A stretch of DNA of 43,565 bases from Pyrinomonadaceae bacterium (GTDB lineage Bacteria > Acidobacteriota > Blastocatellia > Pyrinomonadales > Pyrinomonadaceae), in contig JAVEDE010000035.1 in assembly GCA_030841105.1 (NCBI GenBank), positions 1-43,565 of the forward strand, read 5' to 3'. Both the position numbers and the translations under genes were made by a program. A model generated the notes under the pieces. That model made no database searches, was not told the origin of the DNA, and saw nothing but the letters and a program-made list of their open reading frames with translations. Positions 9,689-19,949 of this stretch are shown here, piece by piece (positions within the stretch are counted from its first letter, which is position 1; every line of letters starts with the position of its first letter).

Positions 9689-10476
9689 CGCACCACGACT
9701 CCCCTCCCACGCAAGTATTGTTTGACTTCCGACACCTTGTACTCGCCGAAATGAAAGAGCGATGCGGCGAGCACCGCGCTCGCGCGCCCCACGGTGAGCG
9801 CGTCGTAAAAATGTTCGAGCCGACCCGCGCCGCCGGAGGCGATGACGGGCACGCGCACCGCGTCGGCCACGGCGCGCGTCAGTTCAAGGTCGAAGCCGTC
9901 GCGCGTCCCGTCCGCGTCCATGCTCGTCAACAGTATCTCGCCCGCGCCGAGTTGTTCCGCGCGCGCAGCCCATTCGACCGCGTCCAGCCCTGTGTTGCGT
10001 CGCCCGCCGTGCGTGAACACGTCCCATCCGCTCGCCGCGCCGTTGCTACTACTACTGCTGCTGTCGCCCGTCACTCTCCGCCGCGCGTCAATGGCGACGA
10101 CCATGCACTGGCTGCCGAAAGTCTCCGCCCCCGCGCAGATCACTTCGGGGTGTTCGACGGCCGCCGTGTTGAGCGTCACCTTGTCAGCCCCGGCGCGCAG
10201 CACCGCGTGAATGTCTTCGAGCGTGCCGAGGCCGCCGCCCACGTTGAATGGGATGAAAACCTCGTCGGCCACGCGGCGCACGAGTTCCGAGACGATGGCG
10301 CGCCTGTCCGAAGAGGCCGTGATGTCGAGGAACGTCAACTCGTCCGCGCCCTCCGCGTCGTAACGCTTCGCCTGCTCCACCGGATCGCCCGCGTCCACGA
10401 GCGACAGAAAGCGTATGCCTTTGACCACGCGGCCGCCGTCAACGTCGAGACAAGGGATGATGCGCTTGGCTAACAT
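9685..10476 (-). CDS. hisF: Imidazole glycerol phosphate synthase cyclase subunit HisF
   Basis: A 263-aa barrel that, with HisH, turns PRFAR and ammonia into imidazole glycerol phosphate and AICAR. It begins [20 protein letters not shown] with catalytic Asp11; the second catalytic Asp lies in [15 protein letters not shown]. Phosphate-binding segments [14 protein letters not shown] and [13 protein letters not shown] are intact. It is about 10 residues longer than usual because of an insert after [10 protein letters not shown] that contains six consecutive serines (AGC/AGT repeat, about 10046-10063). The hisH stop codon TAG directly abuts this ATG. Confidence 0.95.
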   Translation of the reverse strand: MLAKRIIPCLDVDGGRVVKGIRFLSLVDAGDPVEQAKRYDAEGADELTFLDITASSDRRAIVSELVRRVADEVFIPFNVGGGLGTLEDIHAVLRAGADKVTLNTAAVEHPEVICAGAETFGSQCMVVAIDARRRVTGDSSSSSSNGAASGWDVFTHGGRRNTGLDAVEWAARAEQLGAGEILLTSMDADGTRDGFDLELTRAVADAVRVPVIASGGAGRLEHFYDALTVGRASAVLAASLFHFGEYKVSEVKQYLRGRGVVVR

Positions 10477-11109
10477 CTAACTCTCCCCCGCTTCCAACCC
10501 GGCGAAGTTTTTGAGCAGGCGCAAGCCCGCCGCCTGACTCTTCTCCGGGTGAAACTGCACGCCGCACACAGCCCCGCGCGCCACGATTGAAGCATAAGCC
10601 GCGCCGTATTCCGTCTCTCCCAACACGACCTCACGCGCCGTAGGCTCGCAATAGTATGAATGGACGAAGTAGAAAAACGCCCCCTCCTCAACGCCAGTCA
10701 AGAGCGCGTGCGCGCCCCGCTGCGCGACCTGATTCCAACCCGTCTGCGGCACTAATAACTCCTTCGGGAAACGACGGACGCGACCGCCGAGCAACCCCAA
10801 TCCCGCTGTCCGTCCAAACTCCTCCGACTCTTCAAACAACATCTGCATCCCCACGCACACGCCCAGAAGCGGAGTGCCCGCCGCGGCGCGTTCGCGCACG
10901 AGTTCGTCGAAGCCGCGCGCGCGGAGCGCACTCATGCACGCGCCGAACGCGCCGACGCCCGGCAGCACCAAACGCTTCGCCGCGAGCAGCACGCGCTCGT
11001 CGCCGCTCACCAACGCCTCGCAATTCATCGCCCCGAAAGCCTTCTCCACCGAGCGCAGATTGCCGACGCCGTAATCAATGATCGCCACTTCCGCGGCGCG
11101 CACGCTCAC
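10477..11109 (-). CDS. hisH: Imidazole glycerol phosphate synthase glutaminase subunit HisH
   Basis: A 210-aa class I glutamine amidotransferase that supplies ammonia to HisF. It shows [17 protein letters not shown], the oxyanion segment [11 protein letters not shown], the nucleophile in [14 protein letters not shown] (Cys85) and the His/Glu pair in GVQFHPEKS near the C-terminus. GTG is the start (11109-11107); its GTGA overlaps the hisB stop by 4 nt. Directly followed by hisF, as expected for the two subunits of one enzyme. Confidence 0.95.
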   Translation of the reverse strand: MSVRAAEVAIIDYGVGNLRSVEKAFGAMNCEALVSGDERVLLAAKRLVLPGVGAFGACMSALRARGFDELVRERAAAGTPLLGVCVGMQMLFEESEEFGRTAGLGLLGGRVRRFPKELLVPQTGWNQVAQRGAHALLTGVEEGAFFYFVHSYYCEPTAREVVLGETEYGAAYASIVARGAVCGVQFHPEKSQAAGLRLLKNFAGLEAGES

Positions 11110-11714
11110 AAACTCCCCTTCGTGCTCGGCACGCCTTCGACGCGCGGGTCGAGTTCAACCGCCTGCCTGAGGGCGCGCGCCGTCGCCTTAAACGTCGCTT
11201 CGAGGATGTGGTGCGTGTTGCGCCCGCGCAGCAAATCGAGGTGCAGGTTGCAGCGCACTGCTTCGGCAAACGAACGCCAGAAATGTTCGGCCAACTCGAC
11301 CGAGAAGTTGCCGATCGCCTGCCGCCGCGTCTCCACTGCGTAGACGAGGTAGAAGCGTCCCGACAGATCAACCACCGCGCGGCACAGAGCCTCGTCCATC
11401 GGCACGACGGCCGCGCCGTAACGCGTGATGCCGCGCTTGTCGCCGAGCGCCTCTGCGAACGCCTGTCCGAGCGAGATGGCGACATCCTCCACCGAATGAT
11501 GATCGTCTATCTCCAAGTCGCCGCGACACTCCACTTCGAGATCGAAGAGGCCGTGGCGCGCAAACAAGTCGAGCATGTGATCGAGGAACGGCACGCCGGT
11601 CGAGACGCGCGCGCGCCCCGTGCCGTCGAGATTGATCGAAACACGCACGCCGGTCTCTTTCGTCTGTCGTCGGACTTGCCCCGTGCGCGCACGCGTTTGC
11701 AGTTGAGTGCTCAT
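11106..11714 (-). CDS. hisB: Imidazoleglycerol-phosphate dehydratase HisB
   Basis: A 202-aa monofunctional dehydratase converting imidazole glycerol phosphate to imidazole acetol phosphate. The two manganese-binding His motifs are present: [16 protein letters not shown] with [14 protein letters not shown], and the repeat half with [11 protein letters not shown] and [13 protein letters not shown]. It has no N-terminal HAD phosphatase domain, unlike E. coli HisB, so a separate phosphatase (hisN downstream) is needed. Its ATG overlaps the hisC stop (ATGA) and its stop overlaps the hisH GTG. Confidence 0.95.
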   Translation of the reverse strand: MSTQLQTRARTGQVRRQTKETGVRVSINLDGTGRARVSTGVPFLDHMLDLFARHGLFDLEVECRGDLEIDDHHSVEDVAISLGQAFAEALGDKRGITRYGAAVVPMDEALCRAVVDLSGRFYLVYAVETRRQAIGNFSVELAEHFWRSFAEAVRCNLHLDLLRGRNTHHILEATFKATARALRQAVELDPRVEGVPSTKGSL

Positions 11715-12856
11715 AAATTTTCCCTCACATTTGCCAGAGGTGAACTTAAGACTTCGCCGTCGCCTTCTCTCGGCGATTGCTTTCCTCCGTCGAATATTTC
11801 CCGCAACGCCGACAGGAGCAGGTCGTTCTCGCGCGGCGTGCCGACGCTGACGCGGAAATAATCTTGCAGCAACGGGTAGCCGCTCACGTCGCGGATCAGG
11901 ATGTCGCGCTTGAGCAGTTCTGCAAAGACGCGACGCGGCGCGAGTGTGGAACGCACGACCATAAAGTTCGCCTCTGACTCGATTGGCTCAAGTCCTTCAA
12001 TCGCACGCAGACCTTCATACAACCGCCCGCGCTCGGCGACGATCTGCGCGATGAGCGGTCGCAACTCCGGCTCGTACAACTCGACGGCGACTTCCGCAAT
12101 TGTCTGCGAGACGGCGTTGAGGTTGTAGGGCAGCACGGCCTTCCCGATCTCGCGCGCGAGTTGCGGCGCGGCCAGCAGGTAGCCGACGCGCAAGGCCGCC
12201 AACGCCATCGCCTTCGAGAAGGTGCGAAACACGACGAGGTTCGGGTGCTCGTGCAACAGACCAACGACCGTGCGTTCGGAAAACTCGAAGTAGGCTTCGT
12301 CAACGGCGACGAGTCCGCGCGAGACTTCGAGCAGCGAGACGAGTTCCGCATCCGTGATCCTGCACCCGGTCGGGTTGTTGGGCGAGCAGATGATCGTCAC
12401 GTCCGGTCTGTCCTCCACGATCCTTTCGCAGAGGGCGGCCGTGTCGTATCGCAAACGCGCGTCGAGCGGCACGCTCAACACCTCGCCGCCGAGGACTGTG
12501 GCGACCTGACGGTAGAGCGCGAACGTCGGCTCGCTGATGAGCACGCGCTTGCCCTCGCTGATCGTCACCATCAAGAGGGCTTGAATCAGTTCGTTCGAGC
12601 CGTTGCCCGCGATGATGCCGTCCGCCCGCCACCCGGCGAAGATGGCGAGCCGCTCGTGCAAACTCGCGGGCACGAAATCCGGGTAGCGCGACCACGCGCG
12701 CCCGTCGAGACGACGCAAGCTCTCATCCCTGATCCGCTCCGGCGCGTCCCAAGGGTTCTCGTTCTGGTTGAGCTTGACCGCGGCGCGCTCCGGCGTCAGC
12801 GTGTAAGCGCGCAGTTCGCGCACGCGCGGCTTGATCGTGTTCAAAAAATCGAACAT
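11711..12856 (-). CDS. hisC: Histidinol-phosphate aminotransferase HisC
   Basis: A 381-aa PLP-dependent fold-type I aminotransferase. Seen are [54 protein letters not shown] and the PLP-lysine segment [17 protein letters not shown]. The start used is ATG 12856, which begins [15 protein letters not shown] and has AGGAG 8 nt upstream; the open frame continues further upstream, but only over the hisD 3' end in a Arg/Ala-rich shadow. A 59-nt gap to hisD is the widest inside the operon. Confidence 0.93.
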   Translation of the reverse strand: MFDFLNTIKPRVRELRAYTLTPERAAVKLNQNENPWDAPERIRDESLRRLDGRAWSRYPDFVPASLHERLAIFAGWRADGIIAGNGSNELIQALLMVTISEGKRVLISEPTFALYRQVATVLGGEVLSVPLDARLRYDTAALCERIVEDRPDVTIICSPNNPTGCRITDAELVSLLEVSRGLVAVDEAYFEFSERTVVGLLHEHPNLVVFRTFSKAMALAALRVGYLLAAPQLAREIGKAVLPYNLNAVSQTIAEVAVELYEPELRPLIAQIVAERGRLYEGLRAIEGLEPIESEANFMVVRSTLAPRRVFAELLKRDILIRDVSGYPLLQDYFRVSVGTPRENDLLLSALREIFDGGKQSPREGDGEVLSSPLANVRENL

Positions 12857-12915
12857 GGATAATCTCCTGCAACCATCTCTCGGCCACATGCGGCCGTCAT
12901 AAACTTTCACATCGC

Positions 12916-14213
<1,298 letters not shown>

Positions 14214-14217
<4 letters not shown>

Positions 14218-14855
14218 CCCGCCACTCCTTTACCCAACCCCCGGCTCAACGCTTCGAGCAGACGCGACACCGCCGTCGCCTTCAATTGATAGCTCGCGCG
14301 GTTGACCACAAGACGCGCCGACGACTCCGCGATCACTTCCACCACTTCGAGGCCGTTCTCGGAGAGCGTCCGCCCCGTCTCAACGAGGTCAACGATGCAA
14401 TCGGCGAGGCCGAGCACCGGCGCGAGTTCCACCGACCCGGACAACTCGATGATCTCGACCGGCACGCCGCGCGCGCCGAAGTGTGCGGCCGTGATCTGCG
14501 GATACTTCGTGGCGACGCGCAGCGCGCCCGTCACAGGCCGCGACTGTCCCGCGTGGGTCGCGACGGCGATCCGGCAAAAGCCGATGCGGAGGTCGAGCGG
14601 CTGCAAGAGGTCTGCGGCGGATTCGAGCAGCACGTCGCGCCCGACGACGCCGCAATCCGCGATCCCGTGCTCCACGTAGACGGGCACGTCCGACGGCTTG
14701 ACGAAGACGAAACGATACGCGCCGCTCTCGTCTTCAATCGCCAGACGCCTCGACTTGAGCGCCGACCGGCTCACGCTGACGCCGGAGCGCGCCAGCAATT
14801 CGAGCGTCTCGTCCTGCATTCTTCCCTTCCCCACCGCGATTGTTAATTCCGGCAT
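14214..14855 (-). CDS. hisG: ATP phosphoribosyltransferase catalytic subunit, short form (HisG)
   Basis: A 213-aa short-form HisG performing the first, committed step (ATP + PRPP to phosphoribosyl-ATP). It begins ELTIAVGKGRMQDETLELL and includes DCGVVGRDVLLE and the PRPP-binding loop CIVDLVETGRTLSENGL. It lacks the C-terminal ACT-like regulatory domain of long HisG, so it should form a hetero-octamer with HisZ, whose gene ends 7 nt upstream. Feedback inhibition by histidine would then act through HisZ. Confidence 0.94.
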
Positions 14856-14862
14856 CAGCTTC

Positions 14863-15996
14863 TCACCCCGCGTAGTTAATCAACACACGCTCGCCCCGTG
14901 CGCGCCGTCTCCGCGCGTCAACTAAAATCTCCGACGGCTCAATAGCCGCACTGTGATGAAGCGCGCGAACATTTGCGCCGACAGTTTCATCCGAAGCCGC
15001 AAAGCCCTTCTTGCGCATGAGCACGTCGGTCAGCGCATCGAGATCGAGCACGAAACCGACCGCCGGTTCAGCCCTGCCGAAGTTCGCCGTCAGATTGTCG
15101 TAACGCCCGCCGCCGCCGACGCGCGCGCCCGCGCCCGCCACGTAAATTTTGAAGGTCAGGCCGGTGTAATAATCCAGCCCCGACACGTCGCCGAGATCAA
15201 TGTCGCAAACTTCATCCAAGCCCAACGCGCGAACGATGCGCCACAAAGATTCAAGTTCGTCGAGCGCGCGGAGCGAGCGCGGGTTGGTGATAATGCGCCG
15301 CGCCTCTTCGAGTATCTCGCCTTTGCCGGAGAGTTGCGTGAGGCGCGAGAAGGCGACGCGTTCGCGCTCGTCGGTGTCGAAATGCGAGAGGAACTTTTGC
15401 AGTTCGGCGGCGTCGCGCGTGTCCACGAGTTGCCGCATACGCTCGCGCTCGGCGTCGTCGAGCGTCAGGTGTGCGGAGATGCCGCTAAAGATTTCGACGC
15501 TGTTGATCGTGATGCGATAGTCGCCGCCGAGGTTCAACGCCGCGAGAATCTCCGCCGCGACCGAGAGCGTCTCGACCTCCGCGCCCCTGCCCCCGACGCC
15601 GATCAGTTCGCAGCCGAGTTGTTTATTCTCGCGCCTCCATTCGGCGTGCGTCAGTTGCCGCTGGTGGAAGACGGGCGACGCGTAGCAGAAACGCAGCGGG
15701 CGCGGCTTCTCCGCGAAGAGTGTGGCGGCGGCGCGCGCAACCGAAGAGGTCACGTCGGGTCGGAGCGCGAGCATCAGGCCGTCGCCGTCCGTGAAACGGA
15801 AAGCACGGTGCGCCGCCTCGTAACCCATCCCGCGCTCGAACAGCGCGAGGTAATCAACGCACGGCGTCGTGATCTCTTCGTAAGACCAACCGTCGAACAC
15901 GGCCATGATCGTGTCTTCGACGCCGCGCCGCAGACGCGCCTCCGCGCCGAAGTAATAACGCATGCCGCCGGGAATTTTTGAGAGTGGCTCAATCAT
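14863..15996 (-). CDS. hisZ: ATP phosphoribosyltransferase regulatory subunit HisZ
   Basis: A 377-aa paralogue of histidyl-tRNA synthetase. It shows class II motifs (PLSKIPGGMRYYFGAEARLRR, LALRPDVTSSVARAAAT, FCYASPVFH) and the HisRS-type SGLDYYTGLTFKIYVAG followed by GGGGRYDNL, but a short C-terminus without a full anticodon-binding domain. Together with short-form HisG this identifies HisZ rather than HisS. First gene of the operon; ATG 15996 lies about 30 nt after a strong intrinsic terminator, so its expression should depend on read-through of that terminator. Confidence 0.93.
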   Translation of the reverse strand: MIEPLSKIPGGMRYYFGAEARLRRGVEDTIMAVFDGWSYEEITTPCVDYLALFERGMGYEAAHRAFRFTDGDGLMLALRPDVTSSVARAAATLFAEKPRPLRFCYASPVFHQRQLTHAEWRRENKQLGCELIGVGGRGAEVETLSVAAEILAALNLGGDYRITINSVEIFSGISAHLTLDDAERERMRQLVDTRDAAELQKFLSHFDTDERERVAFSRLTQLSGKGEILEEARRIITNPRSLRALDELESLWRIVRALGLDEVCDIDLGDVSGLDYYTGLTFKIYVAGAGARVGGGGRYDNLTANFGRAEPAVGFVLDLDALTDVLMRKKGFAASDETVGANVRALHHSAAIEPSEILVDARRRRARGERVLINYAG

Positions 15997-16026
15997 AAAA
16001 TCGTGTGCGCCGCCCGCACTGCTTTC

Positions 16027-16085
16027 AAAACAAAAAGAAGAACCCGCCGCCGACTCGTCGTGAGATAGTTGGCAGCGGGTTCTTC
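16027..16085 (-). terminator. Intrinsic terminator (attenuator) just upstream of hisZ
   Basis: On the minus strand GAAGAACCCGC (16085-16075) pairs perfectly with GCGGGTTCTTC (16047-16037); the stem extends inward to 16071/16051 with one mismatch. A T-rich run (16036-16027, TTTTTGTTTT) follows directly. The loop is 19 nt. It lies only 30 nt before the hisZ ATG, too close for a full promoter to fit between, so it should act on transcripts that started upstream. Confidence 0.85.
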
Positions 16086-16120
16086 GGGAACGAAGCGTGA
16101 GTCTTTTTAACTACTCACGC
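16059..16120 (-). promoter_or_regulatory. Alternative pairing region (putative antiterminator) of the his leader
   Basis: Minus-strand CGTGAGTAGTT (16119-16109), which contains the leader-peptide stop codon, can pair with AACTATCTCACG (16070-16059) in the loop of the terminator: 11 bp with one bulged T. The same 5' segment can instead form a local hairpin GCGTGAGT/ACTCACGC (16120-16113 with 16102-16095). The two pairings exclude each other. A ribosome at the leader stop codon would cover the shared segment. Confidence 0.6.
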
Positions 16121-16243
16121 GTCTTTTCGTGGGAGGCCACAAAAACCGGCGCTGCCAGCATGGCGATGATGGACGCCATGCTGCAAAGCCCCGCCGGTAT
16201 GTTGGGCGACTGTGAAAGATTGCTTCGTATAGTTCCAATTCAT
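16115..16243 (-). CDS. Candidate his operon leader peptide, 42 codons, five His
   Basis: ATG 16243-16241 to TGA 16117-16115, entirely in the 260-nt gap between the kinase gene and hisZ. Five of the 14 residues 15-28 are His, with the core HGVHHRH (residues 22-28, 16180-16160). It sits between a consensus promoter and a terminator preceding a histidine operon, exactly where a ribosome-stalling leader peptide is expected. There is no Shine-Dalgarno site; the predicted transcript start is about 6 nt before the ATG, so translation may be leaderless. An in-frame TTG at 16186 after GGCGGGG is an alternative start that would keep four of the five His codons. Confidence 0.65.
   Translation of the reverse strand: MNWNYTKQSFTVAQHTGGALQHGVHHRHAGSAGFCGLPRKDA
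16145..16198 (-). promoter_or_regulatory. Hairpin over the His codons of the leader (pause or terminator hairpin)
   Basis: Outer stem ACCGGCG/CGCCGGT (16198-16192 with 16151-16145) encloses an inner perfect 9-bp stem AGCATGGCG/CGCCATGCT (16182-16174 with 16165-16157) with an 8-nt loop. The His codons lie in the inner stem. Five Ts follow the outer stem (16145-16141), so it could also stop transcripts of the upstream kinase gene. Confidence 0.7.
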
Positions 16244-16255
16244 AAAAGTGTAAGT

Positions 16256-16285
16256 TTTATACTTGACCGCTTAACCCAATGTCAA
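16256..16285 (-). promoter_or_regulatory. Sigma-70-type promoter for the his leader and operon
   Basis: Minus strand TTGACA (16285-16280), 18-bp spacer, TATAAA (16261-16256). The -35 lies in the last codons of the kinase gene and the -10 overlaps its TAA stop. A start near A 16249 is predicted, 6 nt before the leader-peptide ATG and about 250 nt before hisZ. Confidence 0.7.
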
Positions 16286-19200
16286 ACACCTCTGCCCCGA
16301 TCAATGCAAGGCAATCGCCGACGCTTTGTACAACTTGGCCGACGGCTTCGGAGTCGAGAAACGTCGTGCGCTGCTGTTCGTCGTGAATGCCTGCGGCGAT
16401 CAAGTTGACGACGGCGGCGGCCTGCGCGAAGGCTTCGTGCGCGCCCGCCGCATCGCCCGCACGCTGGCGCAAGCGACCCATGTCGGCATACGTCTTCCAC
16501 GCTTCGACGGGGACGGGATGCGCGGCGAGTCCGGCGAGCGACTCCCGCAATTCGACTTCGGCCTCCGCGTCGTCGCCACGACCCGCGGCGATCCGGGCGA
16601 GCAACCGGTGTGCGACCGCGATGTACTTGTGCGCCTCGTAGCGCGTGGCGATCTCAAGCAGGGCGCGGGCGCGTTCGTGCGCTTCGTCGAGTTCGCCGAC
16701 GGCGATCAGGTGTTCGCACTGCCCGGCCTGCAAGCGAATCTGGTAACGCCAGCGAAACCACGCGTCGCGCCGGAAGATGTCTTTCACTTCGCGGAAAGAC
16801 TTCACCGTCTGGTCGCTCTCGCCCGCGTGCCGTTGGTCAATGCCGAGGTTGATTAAGGAGTTGGCCTGCGCTTCGAGCACGTTGGCCTTGCGCCCCACCT
16901 CCAGGCCGCGACTGTTGTACTCGCGCGCGCGCGCGAAGTCTTGCATCTCTCGATAGACCCACCCGATGCAGTTCGGGATGCGCGGCGACCAGAATTGCTC
17001 GCCGTTGCGACGCGCGATCTCAAGCGCCTCGTCGAACGTCGCTAACGCTTCGGACAGGCGACCCTGATTGCCGCGCACCATGCCGAGGACGAAATAACTT
17101 TCCAGCAGCAGGAAACCGTCGCGCAGTTCGCGCGCCAACGCTTGCGCCTCCTTGAGCATCACTTCGGCCGCCACGTAATCGGTCTGGAAGAAATAGAGTA
17201 TGCCGCGCCACGCCAGCCCGGTCAGCAAAACTTTCTGATGATCGAGCGTGCGCGCGTCGGCGATGATCTCGTCGAGCATCGTTTTAGCTTCCGCCAGTTC
17301 GCCGTAGCCGAGGTTCTTGAGCGCGATGACCTGCATCGCCTCGATGCGGAGGGCGGCGCTGCCCGATCTTTCGGCGAGCGCGAGTATCTCGTCGGCGCGC
17401 GCCGTGATCTCGTCGAGGCGATGCGAGTAGAAGAGCGTCATCGTGAGCGCGTTGAGGGCGGCCGACTCTTGCGCGGGCGACTTGAGGGCGCGCGCCTGCG
17501 TGAGCATCTCCGTGTAGTCGTCCACGGCTTCGGCGAAACGTCCGAGCGAAAGGTTTGTCGAGCCGCGCTTCTGGTGAAGCTCCAACAAGTTCTTCGCCTT
17601 GTCCTCGTCCGTTAGTTTCTCCGCGAGTTCGATGGCGTGCGTGTAGTGTTCGGCGGCCTCGGCGTTGGCGTAGAGGCGCGCGGCGTTGTCGCCCGCGTGG
17701 AGGAGAAACTCGACGGCGCGCTCGAAGGCGCGTCCGCGCTCGAAGTGCATGGCGAGTTGACCGGCGATGCGCGGCGACTGCCTGCCGTAGTGCTTGACCA
17801 ACTGTTCGCCCGCTTGCCGGTGAAGCAGGATGCGACGCTTGCTGACCAACTCGGCGTAGAGCATGTTCTGGTAAAGCGCGTGGACGAAACGGTAGCGCGT
17901 CGCAAGCGACCCGTCGGGCAGTTCGTCTTCGCCGACCGTCACGATCAGGCGGTGCACCTTGTCCAGCACGGCGAGGCGTTCTTCCGTTTCGAGGTCGTCC
18001 GCTCCGAGCAGTTCGGCGACCACGGTCGAGAGAAACTCGTCGCCCGCGACGCTCGCATACTGGAGCGTGCGCCGGTCGTCTTCGCCGAGCGTTTCGATCT
18101 TCTTGCGGATCATGCTGCGCACGCTCTCCGGCGTCTCCACGTCCATCTCGGAGAGGGGGCGGGCGAGCGACCAGCAGTTGTCAATCTTCGCGATCTCGCC
18201 GCGCTCGGCGAGAAACTGCAACAGACCCGTGGCGAAGAGCGGATGTCCCTCGGTCTTGCTCTCGACGAACGAGGCGAACTCCGGCGGGAAATCGTTCGGC
18301 GCAAAATGCGCGTCGAGGTACTTCGCGATGTGCGTCTCGTTCAGAGAGTCGAGCGCGATCTCCTCGGACAGGCGGCGCGCCTGCATTTCGAGTTTGTACT
18401 TCTTGAGTGGGTGCTCGCTGAGTTCAACTTCGTCGGCGCGCAGCGTGCCGAGCATGAGCAGACGCTGGTCGCCGATGCGTTGACTGAGGTGACGCAGCAA
18501 GTCAATGCTCGAAGGATCAGCCCACTGCAAATCTTCGAGGAACAAGACGACGGGCGAGGCCGAAGCCAACGCCGCGAGCGCGTCGCCCATCTCGCGCAGC
18601 ATCCGCTCTTTTGTCACGTTCGCAGGGTCTTGCTGTTGCTGCTGCGACATCTCCAACGCCGTCGTCGAGACCAAGGCGGAAGGAAATTGCAAGCACCACG
18701 TCGGCGCGTAGGTGCGGAGCACGGCCGCGACGCGCTCGCGGTGTGGGGCGTTGAGCAGCGCGCCGATGGCGTCGAGGAACGGCAGGTAAGCCTCGCCCGT
18801 GCCGTACTGCTCGACGCAGCGGCCGCGCGAAAAGAGCAGCCCCGAATACAGCCTGCGCGAGCGGCGCATGAATTCATCAACGAGCGAAGTCTTGCCGATG
18901 CCGGGTTCGCCCGTGACAAAGACGACGCGACCCGCGCCGCCGATGGATTGACGCAGCACTTCGTCGAGCCTGCACAGTTCGGCTTCGCGCCCGACGAACG
19001 ATTCGGATTCGTTGTTGGCGGGCGAAACTTCACCGGCCTGCGTCAGCGCGGACACATAACCGTTGGTTCTGCCCCGCAGCGAGTTCAAAGCGTCGGCCAG
19101 TTCGGCGGCCGAAGCGTAGCGTTGCTCTCTGTCCTTTGCCAGCGCGCGCTCGATAATGAGATCGAACTCGAAGGGGAGTTCCGGTCTCATCCCGCTCGGC

Positions 19201-19949
19201 GGCGGCGGGTGCGTCGAGGCGATTTCGTGCGCGACGGAAAGGACGCTCGTGCCGCGGAAAGGCAGACGTCCCGTCGCCATCTCGTACAGCACGCAGCCGA
19301 GCGAAAAAATGTCCGAGCGCGCGTCGAGCGGTTCGCCGCGCGTCTGCTCCGGTGACATGTAAAAGATCGTCCCGACGACAACGCCCGCGCCCGTCAAATC
19401 AATGCGCGTCGGCGCGGTCTGCGCGAGCGGCGTGATCAGCGTCTCGCGGTCGTAGCCCGCCGACGCGTCCATGAGTTTCGCCAGCCCGAAGTCGAGCACC
19501 TTCACGTGGCCGCGCCGCGTGAGCAGGATATTTTCCGACTTGATGTCTCGATGAATGATGCCGATGGCGTGCGCGGCGGCGAGCGCGTCGGCCACCTGCG
19601 CCCCGATGTCGAGCAGGAGCGGCAGCGGCAGATGGCCGCGCGCGGCCGTCGCGCGCAACGTCTCGCCTTCGACGTATTCCATCACGATGAAGTCGAAGTC
19701 GTCGTGGTCGTCAACCGAATGAATGGTGACGATGTTGGGGTGGTTGAGCGCAGACGCGGAACGCGCTTCACGCGCGAGGCGCAGGCGCGCGATGGCGTCG
19801 CGCGTGGCGGCGGCGGGCAGGAGTTTGATGGCGACGTGGCGGCCGAGCTTGGTGTCCTCGGCTCGATACACTTCCCCCATGCCGCCCTGTCCGAGTTTCT
19901 CGACGATGCGGTAATGTTTTATCGCCTGCCCGATTTGGAGGAAGTTCAT
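16257..19949 (-). CDS. Ser/Thr protein kinase fused to AAA-type ATPase and TPR repeats
   Basis: About 1230 aa. Residues 12-280 are a Hanks-type kinase: GQGGMGEVY, K42 in VAIKLL, HRDIKSEN (D135, N140), DFGLAK (D153) and GTIFYMSPEQ. An AAA/ATPase module (about 340-650) follows, starting FVGREAEL, with Walker A GEPGIGKTSL and Walker B VVLFLEDLQWADP. The remaining 550 residues are TPR-like helices. This layout resembles large acidobacterial kinase-ATPase-TPR regulators; target unknown. No transmembrane segment is seen. The start ATG 19949 (MNFLQIGQAIKHYRIVEKL) gives the usual kinase N-terminus; in-frame starts at 19985 and 20069 exist without better ribosome sites. The his promoter overlaps its 3' end. 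Confidence 0.88.
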   Translation of the reverse strand: MNFLQIGQAIKHYRIVEKLGQGGMGEVYRAEDTKLGRHVAIKLLPAAATRDAIARLRLAREARSASALNHPNIVTIHSVDDHDDFDFIVMEYVEGETLRATAARGHLPLPLLLDIGAQVADALAAAHAIGIIHRDIKSENILLTRRGHVKVLDFGLAKLMDASAGYDRETLITPLAQTAPTRIDLTGAGVVVGTIFYMSPEQTRGEPLDARSDIFSLGCVLYEMATGRLPFRGTSVLSVAHEIASTHPPPPSGMRPELPFEFDLIIERALAKDREQRYASAAELADALNSLRGRTNGYVSALTQAGEVSPANNESESFVGREAELCRLDEVLRQSIGGAGRVVFVTGEPGIGKTSLVDEFMRRSRRLYSGLLFSRGRCVEQYGTGEAYLPFLDAIGALLNAPHRERVAAVLRTYAPTWCLQFPSALVSTTALEMSQQQQQDPANVTKERMLREMGDALAALASASPVVLFLEDLQWADPSSIDLLRHLSQRIGDQRLLMLGTLRADEVELSEHPLKKYKLEMQARRLSEEIALDSLNETHIAKYLDAHFAPNDFPPEFASFVESKTEGHPLFATGLLQFLAERGEIAKIDNCWSLARPLSEMDVETPESVRSMIRKKIETLGEDDRRTLQYASVAGDEFLSTVVAELLGADDLETEERLAVLDKVHRLIVTVGEDELPDGSLATRYRFVHALYQNMLYAELVSKRRILLHRQAGEQLVKHYGRQSPRIAGQLAMHFERGRAFERAVEFLLHAGDNAARLYANAEAAEHYTHAIELAEKLTDEDKAKNLLELHQKRGSTNLSLGRFAEAVDDYTEMLTQARALKSPAQESAALNALTMTLFYSHRLDEITARADEILALAERSGSAALRIEAMQVIALKNLGYGELAEAKTMLDEIIADARTLDHQKVLLTGLAWRGILYFFQTDYVAAEVMLKEAQALARELRDGFLLLESYFVLGMVRGNQGRLSEALATFDEALEIARRNGEQFWSPRIPNCIGWVYREMQDFARAREYNSRGLEVGRKANVLEAQANSLINLGIDQRHAGESDQTVKSFREVKDIFRRDAWFRWRYQIRLQAGQCEHLIAVGELDEAHERARALLEIATRYEAHKYIAVAHRLLARIAAGRGDDAEAEVELRESLAGLAAHPVPVEAWKTYADMGRLRQRAGDAAGAHEAFAQAAAVVNLIAAGIHDEQQRTTFLDSEAVGQVVQSVGDCLALIGAEVFDIGLSGQV

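Noticed and set aside
16000..16243. T-box riboswitch in front of hisZ
   Set aside because: No AGGGTGGNACCGCG-type T-box sequence is present; the His-rich frame explains the structures better.
17637..19355. Plus-strand ORF of 572 codons
   Set aside because: Shadow opposite the kinase-ATPase-TPR gene, whose motifs are all on the minus strand.
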